From Amia ocellicauda (lineage: Eukaryota; Chordata; Actinopteri; Amiiformes; Amiidae), in assembly GCF_036373705.1 (NCBI RefSeq), contig NC_089869.1:14147676-14211675 (forward strand): DNA of 64,000 bases. Reading direction: 5' to 3'. Positions 1 through 13,328 of the stretch are shown here, in pieces. Position numbers and translations under genes: made by a program. Within the stretch, counting starts at the first letter, position 1. Every line of letters begins with the position of its first letter. The notes beneath the pieces are model-generated. The model was not told the origin of the DNA. It worked only from the letters and a program-made list of their open reading frames with translations, and made no database searches.

Positions 1-3000
1 GTATTAACTGAAATTACATTTGTTTGTCACCATCTAACATGAAATAGAATTTGAAAATGGCAAAAAAAAAAAAACTCTGAAATGCACAGAAATGTAAATG
101 CAACCACATTCAACGGTATGGAAATTATTTATTTAATTATACCAATACGTGCAACAAGTGGATACATTCATGTGTGTGTGAGAGCGAATTAATAAGAATA
201 AGAATAATAAAATAATCTTGTTTTGATTCCTTAAACTATAAAAATGATAAGTACAACTTTGATGAGACTAAACAGCCTGGGGTCTACTGTAAATTGGGGA
301 AGCGCTCAGTGAGGTTGTTTTCCCGTTTAAAATATATTTGTGTTAAGAACCCGGTCATATATCTGTACTTCATTGTGTAAAGTTGGATTCAATATAAAAC
401 AACCTGTCACAGGGAGATGACTCTTGTCTTGTCAAGACGTTTTTGTCTTAAGTGGTCACAAGGTGGCGCTATAACCTAGTTCAATTACTGATCCATCCGT
501 GCCTTATTTGTTTTCAGATTGAAGGCGAAAATGCTCCATCAATGTTCAGTCGCATAATTAGAAATAAGCATGTATTTCCAAAGGACCATTCCGTCAACCA
601 GACTTGCGAGTACGCCTGCTTTTATACCGTCAGTTAATTTTGTTTAGCGATTCTGTATATATTTTAAAAAAACATTATTTTATTGCAAACCCCTTCTGTT
701 TAAATATAGCATCCTACCAGTGTCTTATATACAAATAATCAATTCGATTCGGTAAACATGGGGTGGTCCAGCATTCACTGAAAAACGAAATGCGTAACAA
801 TGCAAGTCCATTGTTCATAAGTTTTTCAAGATTTTTGTATTATTATTCTGGAGAACAAATGTGGATACTGTGTCTAATATATTTAATCACAACCAACTGT
901 TCAAGTAGCGCTATAACTATTATAAAAAAACATTGTTAAAACGTTTACATTGCCTCCAGAAACCATTTCATCATGGAAAAGACCAAAGAATAAGACTTCC
1001 ATTGAAGTTAAGCGGATTTTAATTCCCCATTTGAGACTCATGTTGAATCTCTCCTTACCCTGCTGCAGTGCTGCATGAAGATGTCTTCTCCTTGAATCCC
1101 CCCACACAATGTGTCTACAGAAAAACCGACAGATGGACCTGGGAGCCCCCAGCCCTCATCCGCTGCGTCGCCGCACTTCAACAAGAGAGAGAGAGAGAGA
1201 GAGAGAAACGAGTATTAGATATATGTATCATTGATGGAAGGCATAAAACACACTAATAGACATGGGTGTGGATGTAGATAGACATGCAATTAAACATGTA
1301 ATCGTGCATGGGTGAGTGTGTTATGATTTAATCAAGAATAAATACGCATTTCACGCCTTCTTGTGGAGACTCGGCGAGCGGACGCTTTAAATCGCTTCTT
1401 AAAAGCCGGGAATATTGTAGAAGAGTGTCGATTGTGCTGTATTGAATGAATACAAAAACTGCACGGATTTCGATGAATGAAGATGTCAAGTGCACTTCAG
1501 AGTTAAGGGCTGTGCCATGTTCCGCACCTGCTGTTTTTACAGCGCCCTTCCTGCGCCAAAGGGTTGGCGCTCCTCAGTCAGCGCAATGAAAACTGTTTCA
1601 CCAAAACCAAGAAATTATCACTTCATAATGAGGACAGAGACCACAGCTGTTATTTATAAAACATCAAGTTATGCACTGCCTCCTAACGCCTGCTATTCGT
1701 GTAATGTAAGACTTTCAATCTATTCATGTTTCTGCAAAGCTATTTATACTGGTGTGAGTGGAAGTTCTTATAACCTGATTCATTGCGTCTTTACGCATTA
1801 GAAATACATTTATCAATAAGCAAGTATCAACCACCGTACTCATATCTCATATAAAACAACTCAAACCATGTATCCCAGGTGAAGCAGTGATGTTTTTCAA
1901 CGTCTCGTTTCCAACGCAGGTTACCTGACGCATGTCTATACCCTTCAGACATCTCATATGGCTCATCGGAGCTGATTTTATCTGCAAAGTTCTCAAAATA
2001 GATGGGAGGATCTGTCAACAAACTAATCTTGTAGGGGGGAAAAGCTGCCCAAGCTTGTTCTCCGTTTAAATAAGAGTGACGCCTGTGGCACACACCTGCG
2101 ATCAAAACACTAGGCTATCATGATGATTATTAGTCCATATTTGAGTAAAATGGGAATACTTAAACATTACACTCTCACACATTCCCATCATATATTAGAC
2201 AGGCTCTAGATAAAGCCAAACGTCCAACAGTAACATTGTAAGGATGTGAATGTGGTTTAGGTGGAATGATTGTTTTGATTAAACCAAACCCTTTCACTAT
2301 AAATATGTGAATATCACGGTGCAGGATCCATCCATTAAATCATCTGTATATAATGCTGATTTTGATCTAATTTAATTTACAGATCCCTGCCATTTTTATT
2401 ACTTTAGCACAACATCAAAAGTGCATTGGCTTTCCAATATCCTTTTGAATATTATTAGTGTGATGAGCACTCTTCAAATTACTATATTATACATTGAAAC
2501 GCGTTTAAGAGTATTAATGACAACCGAATTCACAACTACCCTCTAAAGAAAGGCAATCAAATAGGAGATAATCTCCGGTAAAGCAATTTAACGTTTACAT
2601 TTGATGATCAAAACGATCCACGGGGAGACTAAAGGCACTCCGATACCTCTTTATAGTGCGTTCGTGGACATTTGATGAAACACCGTAGATTAAATAAATA
2701 ACAGAATCGTCGTACCTTATGGAGTATCTTTCATCACATACAAGGATGCCTAAGTGTTTGATAAACACGCTCCAGTCAATCCACTGACACAAATTTGAAA
2801 TGTAGCCACTGCAGGCCTACAATGCGTGCAGTTAACACCACCAATGCCAGACATATAATAGTGTGGCCGGGGGGACGGTGTGAAGGGGAAAGGGAAAGCA
2901 GACATGTTACCTGTATAAAAGCATCATGTTTCTGCACTGGAAGAGACACTGTCAGGGTCGGTTTAGTTTTTTTTTTTTCTGTGTTTCTGTGTTTGCTTGT

Positions 3001-4850
3001 TTGCCTTTTGTTTGGGTAACAGGACAGTAAGACTTACTTACACACCCTGTCCAGTTCACACTTGAAGCTCCATTTATTTTGAATTTCCCCGTTAACAGTT
3101 TCTATATTAAACGCGGTTGTGGTGGGACTCTCTGTCAAAAACAAACTTAGAATAAATTGTATTTCTGATGTGGGGAAGACCAAGACTGCACAGACCGTGG
3201 ATGGGGACAGATGAGCGGGAGATTTGGACCACCCAGAATCTTTACAGTAGACCTTGAGAGCGAAACACAGTATTTGTCAGGATTTTAGAAAACATTGCAG
3301 AATTATCCAATTGTACAGGTATTGCAAAATGTAACTGGTCGGGACATGGAAACAAAATGACCAATTAAAGGCTACCTGTGGAGTTCTTTAGGATCCAATT
3401 AAGTAAGAGTGTCGTACGTACGTTAAAGTACGTGCGGAATAGATTCCCTCTGCAATGTGGTCCTAAAATAAAATATATTTCATCAATGAATATTGAATTT
3501 TGGACAGGCGGTGCTTCTCTACATTCCGTTAAGTTATGTCTTGGCATTTCCAGCTGTGGTCCTGGTCCCTGCGACTCTTCTGCACTCACAAAAATAAATT
3601 ACTTAGTATTTTTATTTTACTTATAACAATTAACATATGTACTAGCATATTACTACACGAATTACTATTATTTCCTTTTTATTACTTTTCATTACTGCAA
3701 ATGGACTTGGATTTATATGATAATTGCGTAAACCGAGTAACTGGATTACTTGGATTTCTTATCAGCTAATAATTAAAATTACTTGTTATTTTTTTGTCAC
3801 TTATTAGATTAAACAATAACAAGTATTTGTTTTGTTTACTGAACATAAGTAATATATCACTTACAAACGCAGGTGTCATTTCACAGGTATGAGCAGAAAA
3901 ATGTGACTATAAAGACAGTTCTCCTAAACCAGAGGCGCAGAGGCAGAGCATCAAATCTCACTAATTTAATTATGCGCGAAAATAGCACTGGCGCAATATC
4001 TATAATGACGGTGGCCACATCACTGAGCTGCACAGTTTCGATTTACAGTTTTTTATTTTGTTTGTTTGTTCTTCTTTTATACAAATATACAAATTGAACT
4101 GTTTATTTTAATTTGGGTACAGCTAATAAAAGTTGGTTTGTCCATCGAAAATAAATACATATTCAAGTAGAAAATTATCTTTGACGTTATTGTGAAGAAA
4201 TAAAATATACACAATAATAACAATACATACATAGATATTTATTAGAAAGATGGGAGGTAATCGTGATATCTTTCACGAAGAAAAAAGGCAGAAACAAACT
4301 ACAAACTAAAGCTTATTACATTCATATTTCCAAGTATATGTTGTTATTATAATTATATATATGTATATATGTGTGTGTGTGTTTCAGCGTCTCATAGTCT
4401 TATAATTCGTTTATATGACTCCTCGGGTCAGGTCACACAGGGAGTTAATTAATTGTTTAATGAACTCAAGAAGAGTGTGTCTCTCTCATCCTTAATTAAA
4501 CAAGTGCTTCAGGGCTCTTCAGAGGAAGGTGGTCCGACAGGCGGGGCTGTGGGTTACAGCAGCCTATGAGACCGGAGCTCCTCTTTGTTGGCCAGAGTGT
4601 TGATCATGTCTCGATTTCTTTTTTGACACATTGGCTGTTGATTTGACCGAGAAGAAACTGGCTGCAATTAAATAATATTGAGAGGAAAAAAAATAAGAGA
4701 GTCCGGGAAATCAATGTATCTCCGAATATACAGGCTACGTTGGATTTTTTAATGAAGTCTCGTGTTTGTTTGTAGTCCACAGGGGCTAAAAAATAGTTAG
4801 GAGATCAGATCAGACTTCAAATACACAGAGGAGCGTTTACAACCTCTCCA
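1..4850. other. AT-rich non-coding region upstream of the NK3 homeobox gene
   Basis: No reading frame here resembles a known protein, and no exon with matched splice sites was found. The stretch is AT-rich with short simple repeats: an AG run at 1184-1206 and homopolymer T near 2970-2982. The segment directly before 4851 presumably contains the promoter and 5' UTR of the homeobox gene, but I see no clear TATA box or start-site signature. In related vertebrate loci an NK2 gene lies near the NK3 gene; no NK2 homeobox is visible in this part, so it would have to be outside the window. Confidence 0.6.
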
Positions 4851-6144
4851 ATGGCGCAAAGAGGGACTTCTTTCTCTATCCATGACATCCTAACCCGGGG
4901 ACGAGATATTCGAGTTTGCAGTCCGGTCCCCAGGGAATTGCCCGAGCACAGTGTGTTAGCTGGCTCTGGATTGCAAGGGAAAACTGGAGACAAGAAAAAG
5001 GGATGCACCGACGCCTCTATTGCGGATTACAGTAAACGACACAGCAGGGAGAGCAGGGAAGAGACCCGGAGCCCAGTGAAAAGTGCTGGGATCCTACCGA
5101 GTCTGTGCAAGAGGGAGGACTCAGGCGACCAGGAGAAATCTGTTTATTCGGGATGTCATCCCTGCAAAGGTAGGACACGTTTGCAGTGATTGTGGTCAAT
5201 CGAGTCAGAAACGACATGTCCGAGGTGCCCATTGGCTTTACTATTTCTGTGGAGCAGAAAGTATTGGATAATGTTTTTATATAAATCTGTTGAATTGGTC
5301 AGTTCAATGTATAAAGGCCCGCCTATAGGACTTTGTGAAGATATATGAAATAGCAGAAAAGGAATAGCACCTCTGGTTAATTGCCACACTGTGATATAAA
5401 CAGACAGGGTCAACACTATTGTTAGTTCATGTTGAAGTATTGTAGATAAGTGTGCTTTGTGTTTACACTTCAGACAGCGCTTGGTTTAGACAAAACTGCA
5501 AATGTCTGCTGGAATAAACCACATCCTAAGTGCATACGAACATGTCACTTGAGAGGTGGATTGGGAAATATTGACCCTTAGAGCGTTTTGTGTGTGTGTG
5601 TGCTTTTAACAGTGTTTTTGACCAATCGGTGAAAATGGTGTAAAGCAGTTATTGACATCAATGTGAATATATTGCAGACGAAGAGAAACGTCTTCCAGTG
5701 GGGGATCAGGACAGCGCGGAGAGCTGCGGCACAGGGGACCCGCCAAAGCCCAGCAAGAAGCGCTCCCGGGCCGCCTTCTCCCACGCCCAGGTGTACGAGC
5801 TGGAGAGGCGCTTTAACCTGCAGAGATACCTGTCCGGTCCAGAGCGGGCGGACCTGGCCGGGGCTCTCAAACTCACCGAGACCCAGGTGAAGATCTGGTT
5901 CCAGAACAGGAGATACAAAACCAAACGACGGCAAATAGCATCTGAATTGGCAGCCAACACGACGACCATGGCCAAGAAAGTGGCGGTGAAGGTATTGGTT
6001 AGGAACGACCAGAGGCAGTACAGGGCCGAGGACCTGCTCAGTCCACCTGGCATCCCCCTGTACCAGTCTTACCAGTACTACCCCTACATGTACTGCTTCC
6101 ACCCGTGGCCATCAGACGCGCCCCTGTGTGGAGGAACACACTGA
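4851..6144 (+). CDS. nkx3-3: NK3-class homeobox transcription factor, probably Nkx3-3
   Basis: Two coding exons, 4851-5169 and 5678-6144, joined across a GT-AG intron in phase 1, give 261 aa. Near the N-terminus FSIHDIL (residues 8-14) is an EH1/TN motif of the kind that recruits Groucho/TLE co-repressors. The homeodomain spans about residues 133-192, with the helix-3 core [15 protein letters not shown]. Trp48, Phe49, Asn51 and Arg53 are present, as is Tyr54, the hallmark of NK2/NK3 proteins, which prefer CAAGTG-type sites. After it comes [11 protein letters not shown], shared with the NKX3-2 type, and a Tyr-rich tail ending at TGA 6142. The protein is expected to be a nuclear, sequence-specific regulator of embryonic patterning. 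I prefer nkx3-3 over nkx3-1 because the downstream genes are slc25a28 and entpd7, not slc25a37 and entpd4. The NK3 class is certain; the exact orthologue is an inference. Confidence 0.88.
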
Positions 6145-6758
6145 GACACCCGGGGACACTTTGGACAAACTCTTCAGGAGACGCCTGTAACGCAAATAAC
6201 AGGGCAGAACTAATTTAAAATAAAATAAAAAGATGTACATGTATCTCTATACAAATAAGAACCGAGCGAACAATTCAGAAAGTTGGTTTGATTCACTTTT
6301 TGAGGTTGTATATACCTATTTTCCTTAGAGAAAGTATATTTTAAAAAAGGTAGACAAGTTTTAAATGACAACTTTTGAGAGACAAACTCTGGAAAGAATC
6401 TATTGATGTTCTCATCGCATATCACGAAAGGCTTCAGACAGTGATTAAGGAGGTTTCACCACTCATATAGAAAGGTCTCTACATCCTTCTGCAAGTGGAA
6501 GTAATGGATAAAAAGCACGAAACTGCAACGATTTCTTCTCCCGGAGATGCTAATCAAAAACTCAAGTTAATCTTTAAAAGCATTTGCCCAACGAACCGTC
6601 CCAAAGGATTATTTGCACTTCTGTAAGTATTTAATAGCAATATGTAAATATAAAACTGTAACAATTCTATCCTGCACAATAAGACTTTACATTTTGTATT
6701 TATGCATTTAATGATGACAATTTTCTACTTTTTTGATTAAAGAACGATGACATTTCAA

Positions 6759-6764
6759 AATAAA
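6759..6764 (+). terminator. Candidate polyadenylation signal of the NK3 homeobox gene
   Basis: A canonical AATAAA lies 615 bp after the stop codon, which gives a plausible 3' UTR of about 0.6 kb. AATAAA-like runs near 6218-6230 could serve as an earlier site. No transcript evidence is available. Confidence 0.4.
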
Positions 6765-6824
6765 GAATTTGACAAGACAAGACAATGGGACAAAATTAAA
6801 ACTAAGCGTGTTTTTTTAAATTAT

Positions 6825-6828
<4 letters not shown>

Positions 6829-6880
<52 letters not shown>
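6829..6880. repeat. (AT)26 microsatellite
   Basis: An uninterrupted AT dinucleotide run of about 52 bp, downstream of the homeobox gene's presumed 3' end. Confidence 0.95.
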
Positions 6881-6886
<6 letters not shown>

Positions 6887-8294
6887 TCATATTATAAGTC
6901 AAGCTGGAATATTTAAAATGTTAAAAAAATAAAATAAAATTGAAGCCTAATTGGAAGGATTGTCAAATGTTTTTTGGATGATACACGTTATTGTATATGG
7001 ATGCATGACTTATTTTGGGCTTTTATGGGTATTTACATATTTAATTAAATATTGATTAGGGTGTCAAAACTTTAGTAGCCTGTTGTTCTAATTATTTGAT
7101 TTCTTAGGTAAAATGTTCTAATGCTCGTAATAAAATGTCTTAGGTTTAAGTTCACATATTTATATTTGACTGCTGGCCAGGAAATCAGTTTGAACAACTT
7201 TAATTAAACATAAAATACAACTGTAAATTGTAATTTAGAAAATATAAATTGTTTATCATATTCAACATTTTATAATTTCCGTTTTTGGCCTAATTTGTAC
7301 TGTAAAGCGTGGGCTACGTGGTACAGGCCAAGTTCTAGGACACATCATGCATTTACAGAATTGCCATTTCTCTGAGAGGCCTATGAATTTTCATAATGGC
7401 AATCCCTCGATCAAAATCAATACAGTATTCCAACTCAATACATCTGTGACCCGATCTAGATTTATTTTCTAAACGTCAGGGATACATTATATTTAATATA
7501 TTTTCTGAGTAGAAACGTATAGTAATAGACGCATACTATAGAAAGTCGAGAACAGTTGAAGTCTTTGCTAAGCGTTTCAAATTGGACAATAGTATTCAGA
7601 ATCACAACACACTGTATGCCTTAATACTGTTCCTTCCTTTGACATCATAGTTTGGGTAATGATTAACGATAAAGACCGAGGCCTATTTTATTGTTAATGA
7701 CTTTCTACCGAATCGCAAATTACAAAATTGTGCACAATCACGTTTTAAGTATAGTAGAAAGCAGTGTCTGTTCAAATAAACCACGATGCTGTAGACTACA
7801 CTCTTATAATGTGTCCTTCTCCAGCACGTCAAAGTTTTGATGTGGTCTAAACCTAAATGTGGAGACCTAAACTGTTCCCAAAGTGTTGAATAATGTGTTT
7901 GAGACCTGTTCAGATGAAAGTATTCAACAGTGCTGGCTGCTAAAGGAAAACTGCAGTTTATATACTAGCTATACTTGCATAAGTTTACAAATGCAACAAG
8001 TGAGATATGGACATTTATGTTCTCTTATTTTGTTGAAGGACATGAATATGTGTGTCAATACTAGTGTTTGATGATCTTAGTAATATTCATGCCACACACA
8101 TGGACACATTTCATAAATGTTAATTTGAAAGGAACCCCTTTCCTCTGAAACTAGGCCTTAGCACCAACACTTCGGACCTGCTATGTTTGTTTGTGCTGGC
8201 TGACGGCCCTCCCAATTCGCCAGGCCAAGGGTGGGCTCTGTAATTCCCTGGTGAGGGTCTGAGGATCTAGTGTAGTTTCTGGTGTGAAACTTTA

Positions 8295-8353
<59 letters not shown>
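8295..8353. repeat. (AAT)n microsatellite
   Basis: About 19-20 uninterrupted AAT units in the intergenic spacer. Confidence 0.95.
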
Positions 8354-8355
<2 letters not shown>

Positions 8356-8884
8356 TCTGTTAATCTTAATCTTAAAATATGTCGCTTTTAAGACTTACAC
8401 ACAGAAAGCGTTTATCATTTACAACAGTATATATCAGGGTGTCACAACAATGTGGTCTAAATGATTAACGCAGATTATAATGAAACTATCTACAGAAAAG
8501 TAGGAGTAGAAGGTTTTAAAGCATTTGTGTTACAGTCTTCCTCTGCAAATATTTCAGGTTGTGCTGATTTATAGGTTTAATTTCCTACTGACACGTATTG
8601 CTTCCAGGACTGTGTGGAAAAGGTATTTTCCATAATCCTTTGATAATAATAATACACTTCTTATGTTACAAATGTGTGCATTTTCAAGAACACTTATAAT
8701 CCTGAGATATGGCCTACGTTATTGCAAAACATAACTGTGGTATGATATTATCAAATGGAGAACTGTATTGAAGGACTTTTGGGTTTTTGGTTAGGAATAT
8801 GGTCCACACACATGTAAACATCATTCACCTGTAATTTTCCCTCTTATTCCACAGCTATATGTTTATGCAATTTCATTTTTAAAG

Positions 8885-8988
8885 GGCTGGTTTCACAGAC
8901 CCAAATTAGCACAGGTCTTGGACTACCCAGTGTTATTTTCGTATTAGTTTACTAGTGTAAGTGCTAATCAAGGTCTGTGAAATCAGTT
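8885..8988. repeat. Fold-back repeat with ~30-bp imperfect inverted arms (MITE-like)
   Basis: The left arm begins GGCTGGTTTCACAGACC and the right arm ends GGTCTGTGAAATCAGTT. Aligned as reverse complements they agree over about 30 bp with a few mismatches, including GCTAAT/ATTAGC inside the arm. The whole unit is about 104 bp with no coding capacity. Palindromic units starting with a similar 'ctggtttc-cagacc' motif recur in fish genomes as short non-autonomous repeats. The family assignment is from memory and tentative. Confidence 0.5.
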
Positions 8989-11564
8989 GAAAATGCATTC
9001 AGATTAAATGCCTTGGAGAATTATGCAGAATTGACAGGTCCAGGTTTGCACAAATAAATAAGAGAATTTCATAATATCTGTATTTCTATTGTTAATAGTA
9101 ATATGAAAATGTATTCACTCAAATAAATCAATGCAATAAACACATTCCAGATAATGTGCTGGCCATAGTGCCAACATTTCACATCACTTTCCAAAGGGAT
9201 ACAGTTTTAATAATATAACTGTATAACTTTAATGTATTTATTTGGATAGTTCTAACATCTTAATAGATTGATGACATGGGTTCAATCTGTTTAAGACACA
9301 GTTAACAAACTTTGCAGCCTGATTCTCTTGAAGATAAGATCTTCAAGTCCAAGGAGATATTGAACAGAACAGTGTGTGTGGGTTGGGCAAAAGTGCACTA
9401 TTTTGAAATTGTGTTGAAAAGTATAAAGGCTTTAATTAAAATGTGAAGACAGATTTACATAAAAATGTAAATCGACTAATTCATTTGATAATATGTATCT
9501 ATTTTGAGAAACTGAGAAAGTATGAAACCACTAGGCCAACTTTAGCTCACTTGTTTATTAAAACTGTTAGAAAAAAATGCAATACGTTTTTTGTTGGATA
9601 CGATACAGGTCCCATGTTTCTCCTAATATGTCAACACTGTTTCTGTTAAAATGAACATAGGCCTACTTACTATGCTGTTCACACTCATGAATGTGTTAAA
9701 GCCACACCTTTGTTCTAAGTGAAATATTAATGACTGCAAATGCTAATGAAATTGTTTAAACATATTTAAGTGAAATTATAACAATGAAAACAGTATATTC
9801 TCACAATTGTGCCCACTGATTTTCATATGTAGAATAAGCGAACTATCCGAGGCTTTATATTCGTTTGGAGAGAAACATGTCGTAAATGTTCATAATTGGA
9901 AATCAGTTTGTTGTATTTGTACTTTCAAAAATTCGGAATATGGAAACAGTCGATTGTACTTCAAAAATGTATGCTTATAAAAAGTTTCTGATAATAAACG
10001 TGCAGCCAATTTTAACACACTCATAATACGGAGTAAATATATTTAAAAACTTTATAGGCAATATCGATTGGTGTTGTGTTTAATCCACTTCATTCAACTA
10101 AGCCTTTGTCCACGTGATTAAATTAAATAAGTGTATAAATAATCGGTTCGTGTTTTTTTTTTATTGAATAGACCTTAATTGTAAAATTAAAATGATAATA
10201 AACATGTTTAAAGACAACTTGATAAGTGTTTCATAGGTATGACACAATGCTACTGTTACCATTACATGTGAATTTTAAAATGTCTTAAAATTATGAAGAT
10301 AAAATTGTTAATAAAATTACATTTAAACAAAGACAGGAGACGTGAAATGAAGAAACAACCCGAGATAGTAATGAAAAAACAAACAAACAAACAAATAAAA
10401 AAAAACTGTATTTTTATTTCATTTTATTTTTTTGGTCACATAAATCTGTATTAAGAAAACACTGTATAGTGTGTAACTATATCCTGAACTTAACCTTGAT
10501 CGTGATATTCAGCCGATGTATCTAATGTCTGAGATACTTATAAGAAAACAAATAGATAAACATTTTTTGTTTGTGCAATAAATTGAATTTAATGATTGAT
10601 GTTCTTCTGGAGCCGCCTGTTATTTTGACCAAAGTACCTCCACGCGAATCTGTGCTAATTGAGGCTAATTTAGTCATCAAAGGGAACCTGTTGTCCCAAT
10701 TGAAGAGAATGGACCTCAATACTCCCGGACAGGTGACAGTGCTGCAGTATGGGTACTTCAGAAACTGCACCCAAACTGGCTTCATATTGAGTATGCTTTA
10801 AAACCACAGAGAGAAGACTTGTTTGTAAGACTGGGTGTAAAACACAACCCACTTGTGTGCGGTGTGTACAGGTGCTTTGTTTTGTTTGGTATGCAATGAG
10901 ACAATGAGATGCCCTTTTCATTTCTGAATCATAAAAGCCTACTCAAATATATGGTCAAGATTACGAGTCATCAACACAAAATGCTCATTGAGAACAAAGG
11001 CAGTGCATTATTTTAATGTTCAACATTTTAAATTGTGTTAGACATACATATTCTGTTTGTGCCAGATTTGAACAAAGACCTGCATGCAAAGCCGATTTAT
11101 AATCAGATCACTTCAAATCAATTATTACTATTTAATATACAGCTTTATTCCTTTCAAATATGCTTTATATTCCTTAATCTCTTCTTTGGGCGCGGATAAC
11201 TGAAAACTATGATACCCAAACTGCACAGGTACTCAGTTGCGTTTTTTGTAATAAAGCAATACACTCAATTAAAATGTTGAAAACGACAAAATGTGTTTTA
11301 AACAGAAAAAATATTAGTTTGAACCAACAATAACATTGTTTTTAAACACATACGCATGCTTACAACATATTAGTTTTGTGCCAAGTTCAACACCAACTGG
11401 TGTTTTCATTTGTTTGTGTGTAAAATAATTGTAATCAACAGAAATGTACACCATTTAAATTAATTCCGTTATCATTCGGTGCTTTAACGATATATTTGCC
11501 TTAAACCAACTTAATCGTCTTTTAAAATTGTATTATTTATATTTTGACTATTTTGATGATTATC

Positions 11565-11615
<51 letters not shown>
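11565..11615. repeat. (AAT)n microsatellite
   Basis: About 17 AAT units. The poly-asparagine frame across it is an artefact of the repeat and not a gene. Confidence 0.95.
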
Positions 11616-11700
11616 TTCCCCAAAACATACACACACACACGTGTAGCATTTAGCTGTTGGTACACTCTTAGAATTAATATATTAAATGAAACACATTCTA

Positions 11701-11842
11701 TGTTTGTTCAAGGACAACACAACTTTATGTTAAATTACAAGATACAAAATGTGTAGTTTAAACTCAATAATATGTTAAATAGACACATTATTGTGTTGCG
11801 CTTTGGTGATTTTTGGCACACAATGTTGTCCTTGAACAAACA
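11701..11842. repeat. Inverted repeat with 18-bp perfect arms
   Basis: The segment at 11701-11718 (TGTTTGTTCAAGGACAAC) is the exact reverse complement of 11825-11842. The two are separated by an AT-rich loop of 106 bp that contains several TTAAA/AACACA motifs. It could be a decayed non-autonomous transposon or a fold-back element. No flanking target duplication was identified. Confidence 0.6.
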
Positions 11843-12430
11843 CATAATCTGTTAAAGTTTACAAATTAGTTTTTAAAGTGAATAATACACATGGGTTATT
11901 GCAAGCCTTTATTCCGTGATATGTATTCGATGAAACATACATAGATCTAATATTATAATTGTTGTTAAATTTGTAAACACCCTTTTTGCTACCTATTTAC
12001 CTATTTAATCTATTTAATTGTTCACATATCCACGGTATTTTGTGTTATGTGTATAGACGAGCAGACTTTTCCAACACAAAAAGACACATTACGCGCGAAC
12101 TCCTTCAAAATTACAGGGTTTAAACGTGAATTGCACGCGTTCAAGACCGGGGATCGATTACATTAGAATACAAATTTGTATTCTTATTGTCACAACTAGA
12201 AAATATCTCAATATTGTAACATTTTATTGTTGAAATTAGTATTTTCTGATTGCATTTAATTAAAAACAACCCTGATAAAATGATTAACCTGTTCCAAGGC
12301 TCTTATAGGCTACTTTATTTGTATTACTTCAGAAAACAGATGATAATAATCATAATCATAATAATAATCATAAAAAGTGATACGGGAGAAAGCTAGTGTC
12401 ACACAGGACCAGACCATGTCACATGGGATT

Positions 12431-12452
12431 AAAAAAAAAAAAAAAAAAAAAA
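12431..12452. repeat. Poly-A tract of 22 bp
   Basis: A homopolymer A run preceded by GGGATT. It could be a simple repeat or the tail of an old retroposed sequence; no retroposon body is recognised next to it. Confidence 0.7.
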
Positions 12453-13328
12453 GTCATATTTGAATTTGAATTTATGTAAACAGTACAGAATATACGTCAA
12501 TAACTTGATCAATTAAAGGCTAAACTAGGCCTACTCATATGCTTCTAGTATGCACATGATAAATGTTGAGGATTGCTATCTTGCAGCATGATGATGATGA
12601 TGATGATGATTATAGCATAAGATCACACATTCTCTTTCACGTTGCATATTAGAAAAACAACAATTATTTTATAGCCCAGATAAACTACAGTGGAGGGAGT
12701 AGGGTTTCATTGTGGATGACTGCTGTGACGGGATCAAGGCCTGCTCTGGAGACTGTCTGCGCTGAACAGTAAATACGAGAGAGAGACGGTGTGGCCCTTG
12801 TAGATACACTACATCAAATATAACTCTTAAATGCGTTTTTGTTTTGTACAGCATACTGTGTTTCAACTGTGATGTGATTATATGCATTACAATAGTCTGA
12901 TCCTACATTTAATTAGTCACTCGCAGTTATTCCTGATGAGAGAGAGAGATGTCGGGCTGTGTGTTTCAGGACAGTTTTTATTGTATTTGTTTTGGTCTTA
13001 CTTGGTCCCTGTCGTCCTCAAGGTTGTACTCTAGGTTGTGCACCCTTTTTTAAACGGAAAGTAAGTCTACTTTAGCTAAAACGAGTCCCTATACGTTTTA
13101 ATTACCTGTTAATATAATCATAAACCCTTTACAATATTAAGCTAGGTTTATTTTCAAGTGCAAAAACAAATATTAGTTATATGTTTCATGCATTTCCTAG
13201 ATGTTTTGCACTGTCCTTGTTCTGCCTAATCAATATTTAACTCGAAAGCCACATGATCGATATTTAATCCAAGGTAACCGTGTTCCTGCAGTCCGGCTCT
13301 ACACCCAGAATAAACCTACCTCTTTGCA

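Larger units (their letters stand above)
6145..13328. other. AT-rich spacer between the homeobox and spondin-like genes
   Basis: After the presumed 3' UTR (to about 6785) no coding exon is recognisable. The spacer holds an AT dinucleotide repeat, two AAT trinucleotide repeats, a poly-A run, two fold-back repeats (8885-8988 and 11701-11842) and a short ATG repeat near 12588-12610. Long asparagine-only frames here come from the AAT repeats. The promoter and 5' UTR of the spondin-like gene must lie towards the right end. Confidence 0.6.

Noticed and set aside
11544-11756. Asparagine-rich 70-codon frame
   Set aside because: It is translation of an AAT microsatellite with no splice or domain context.
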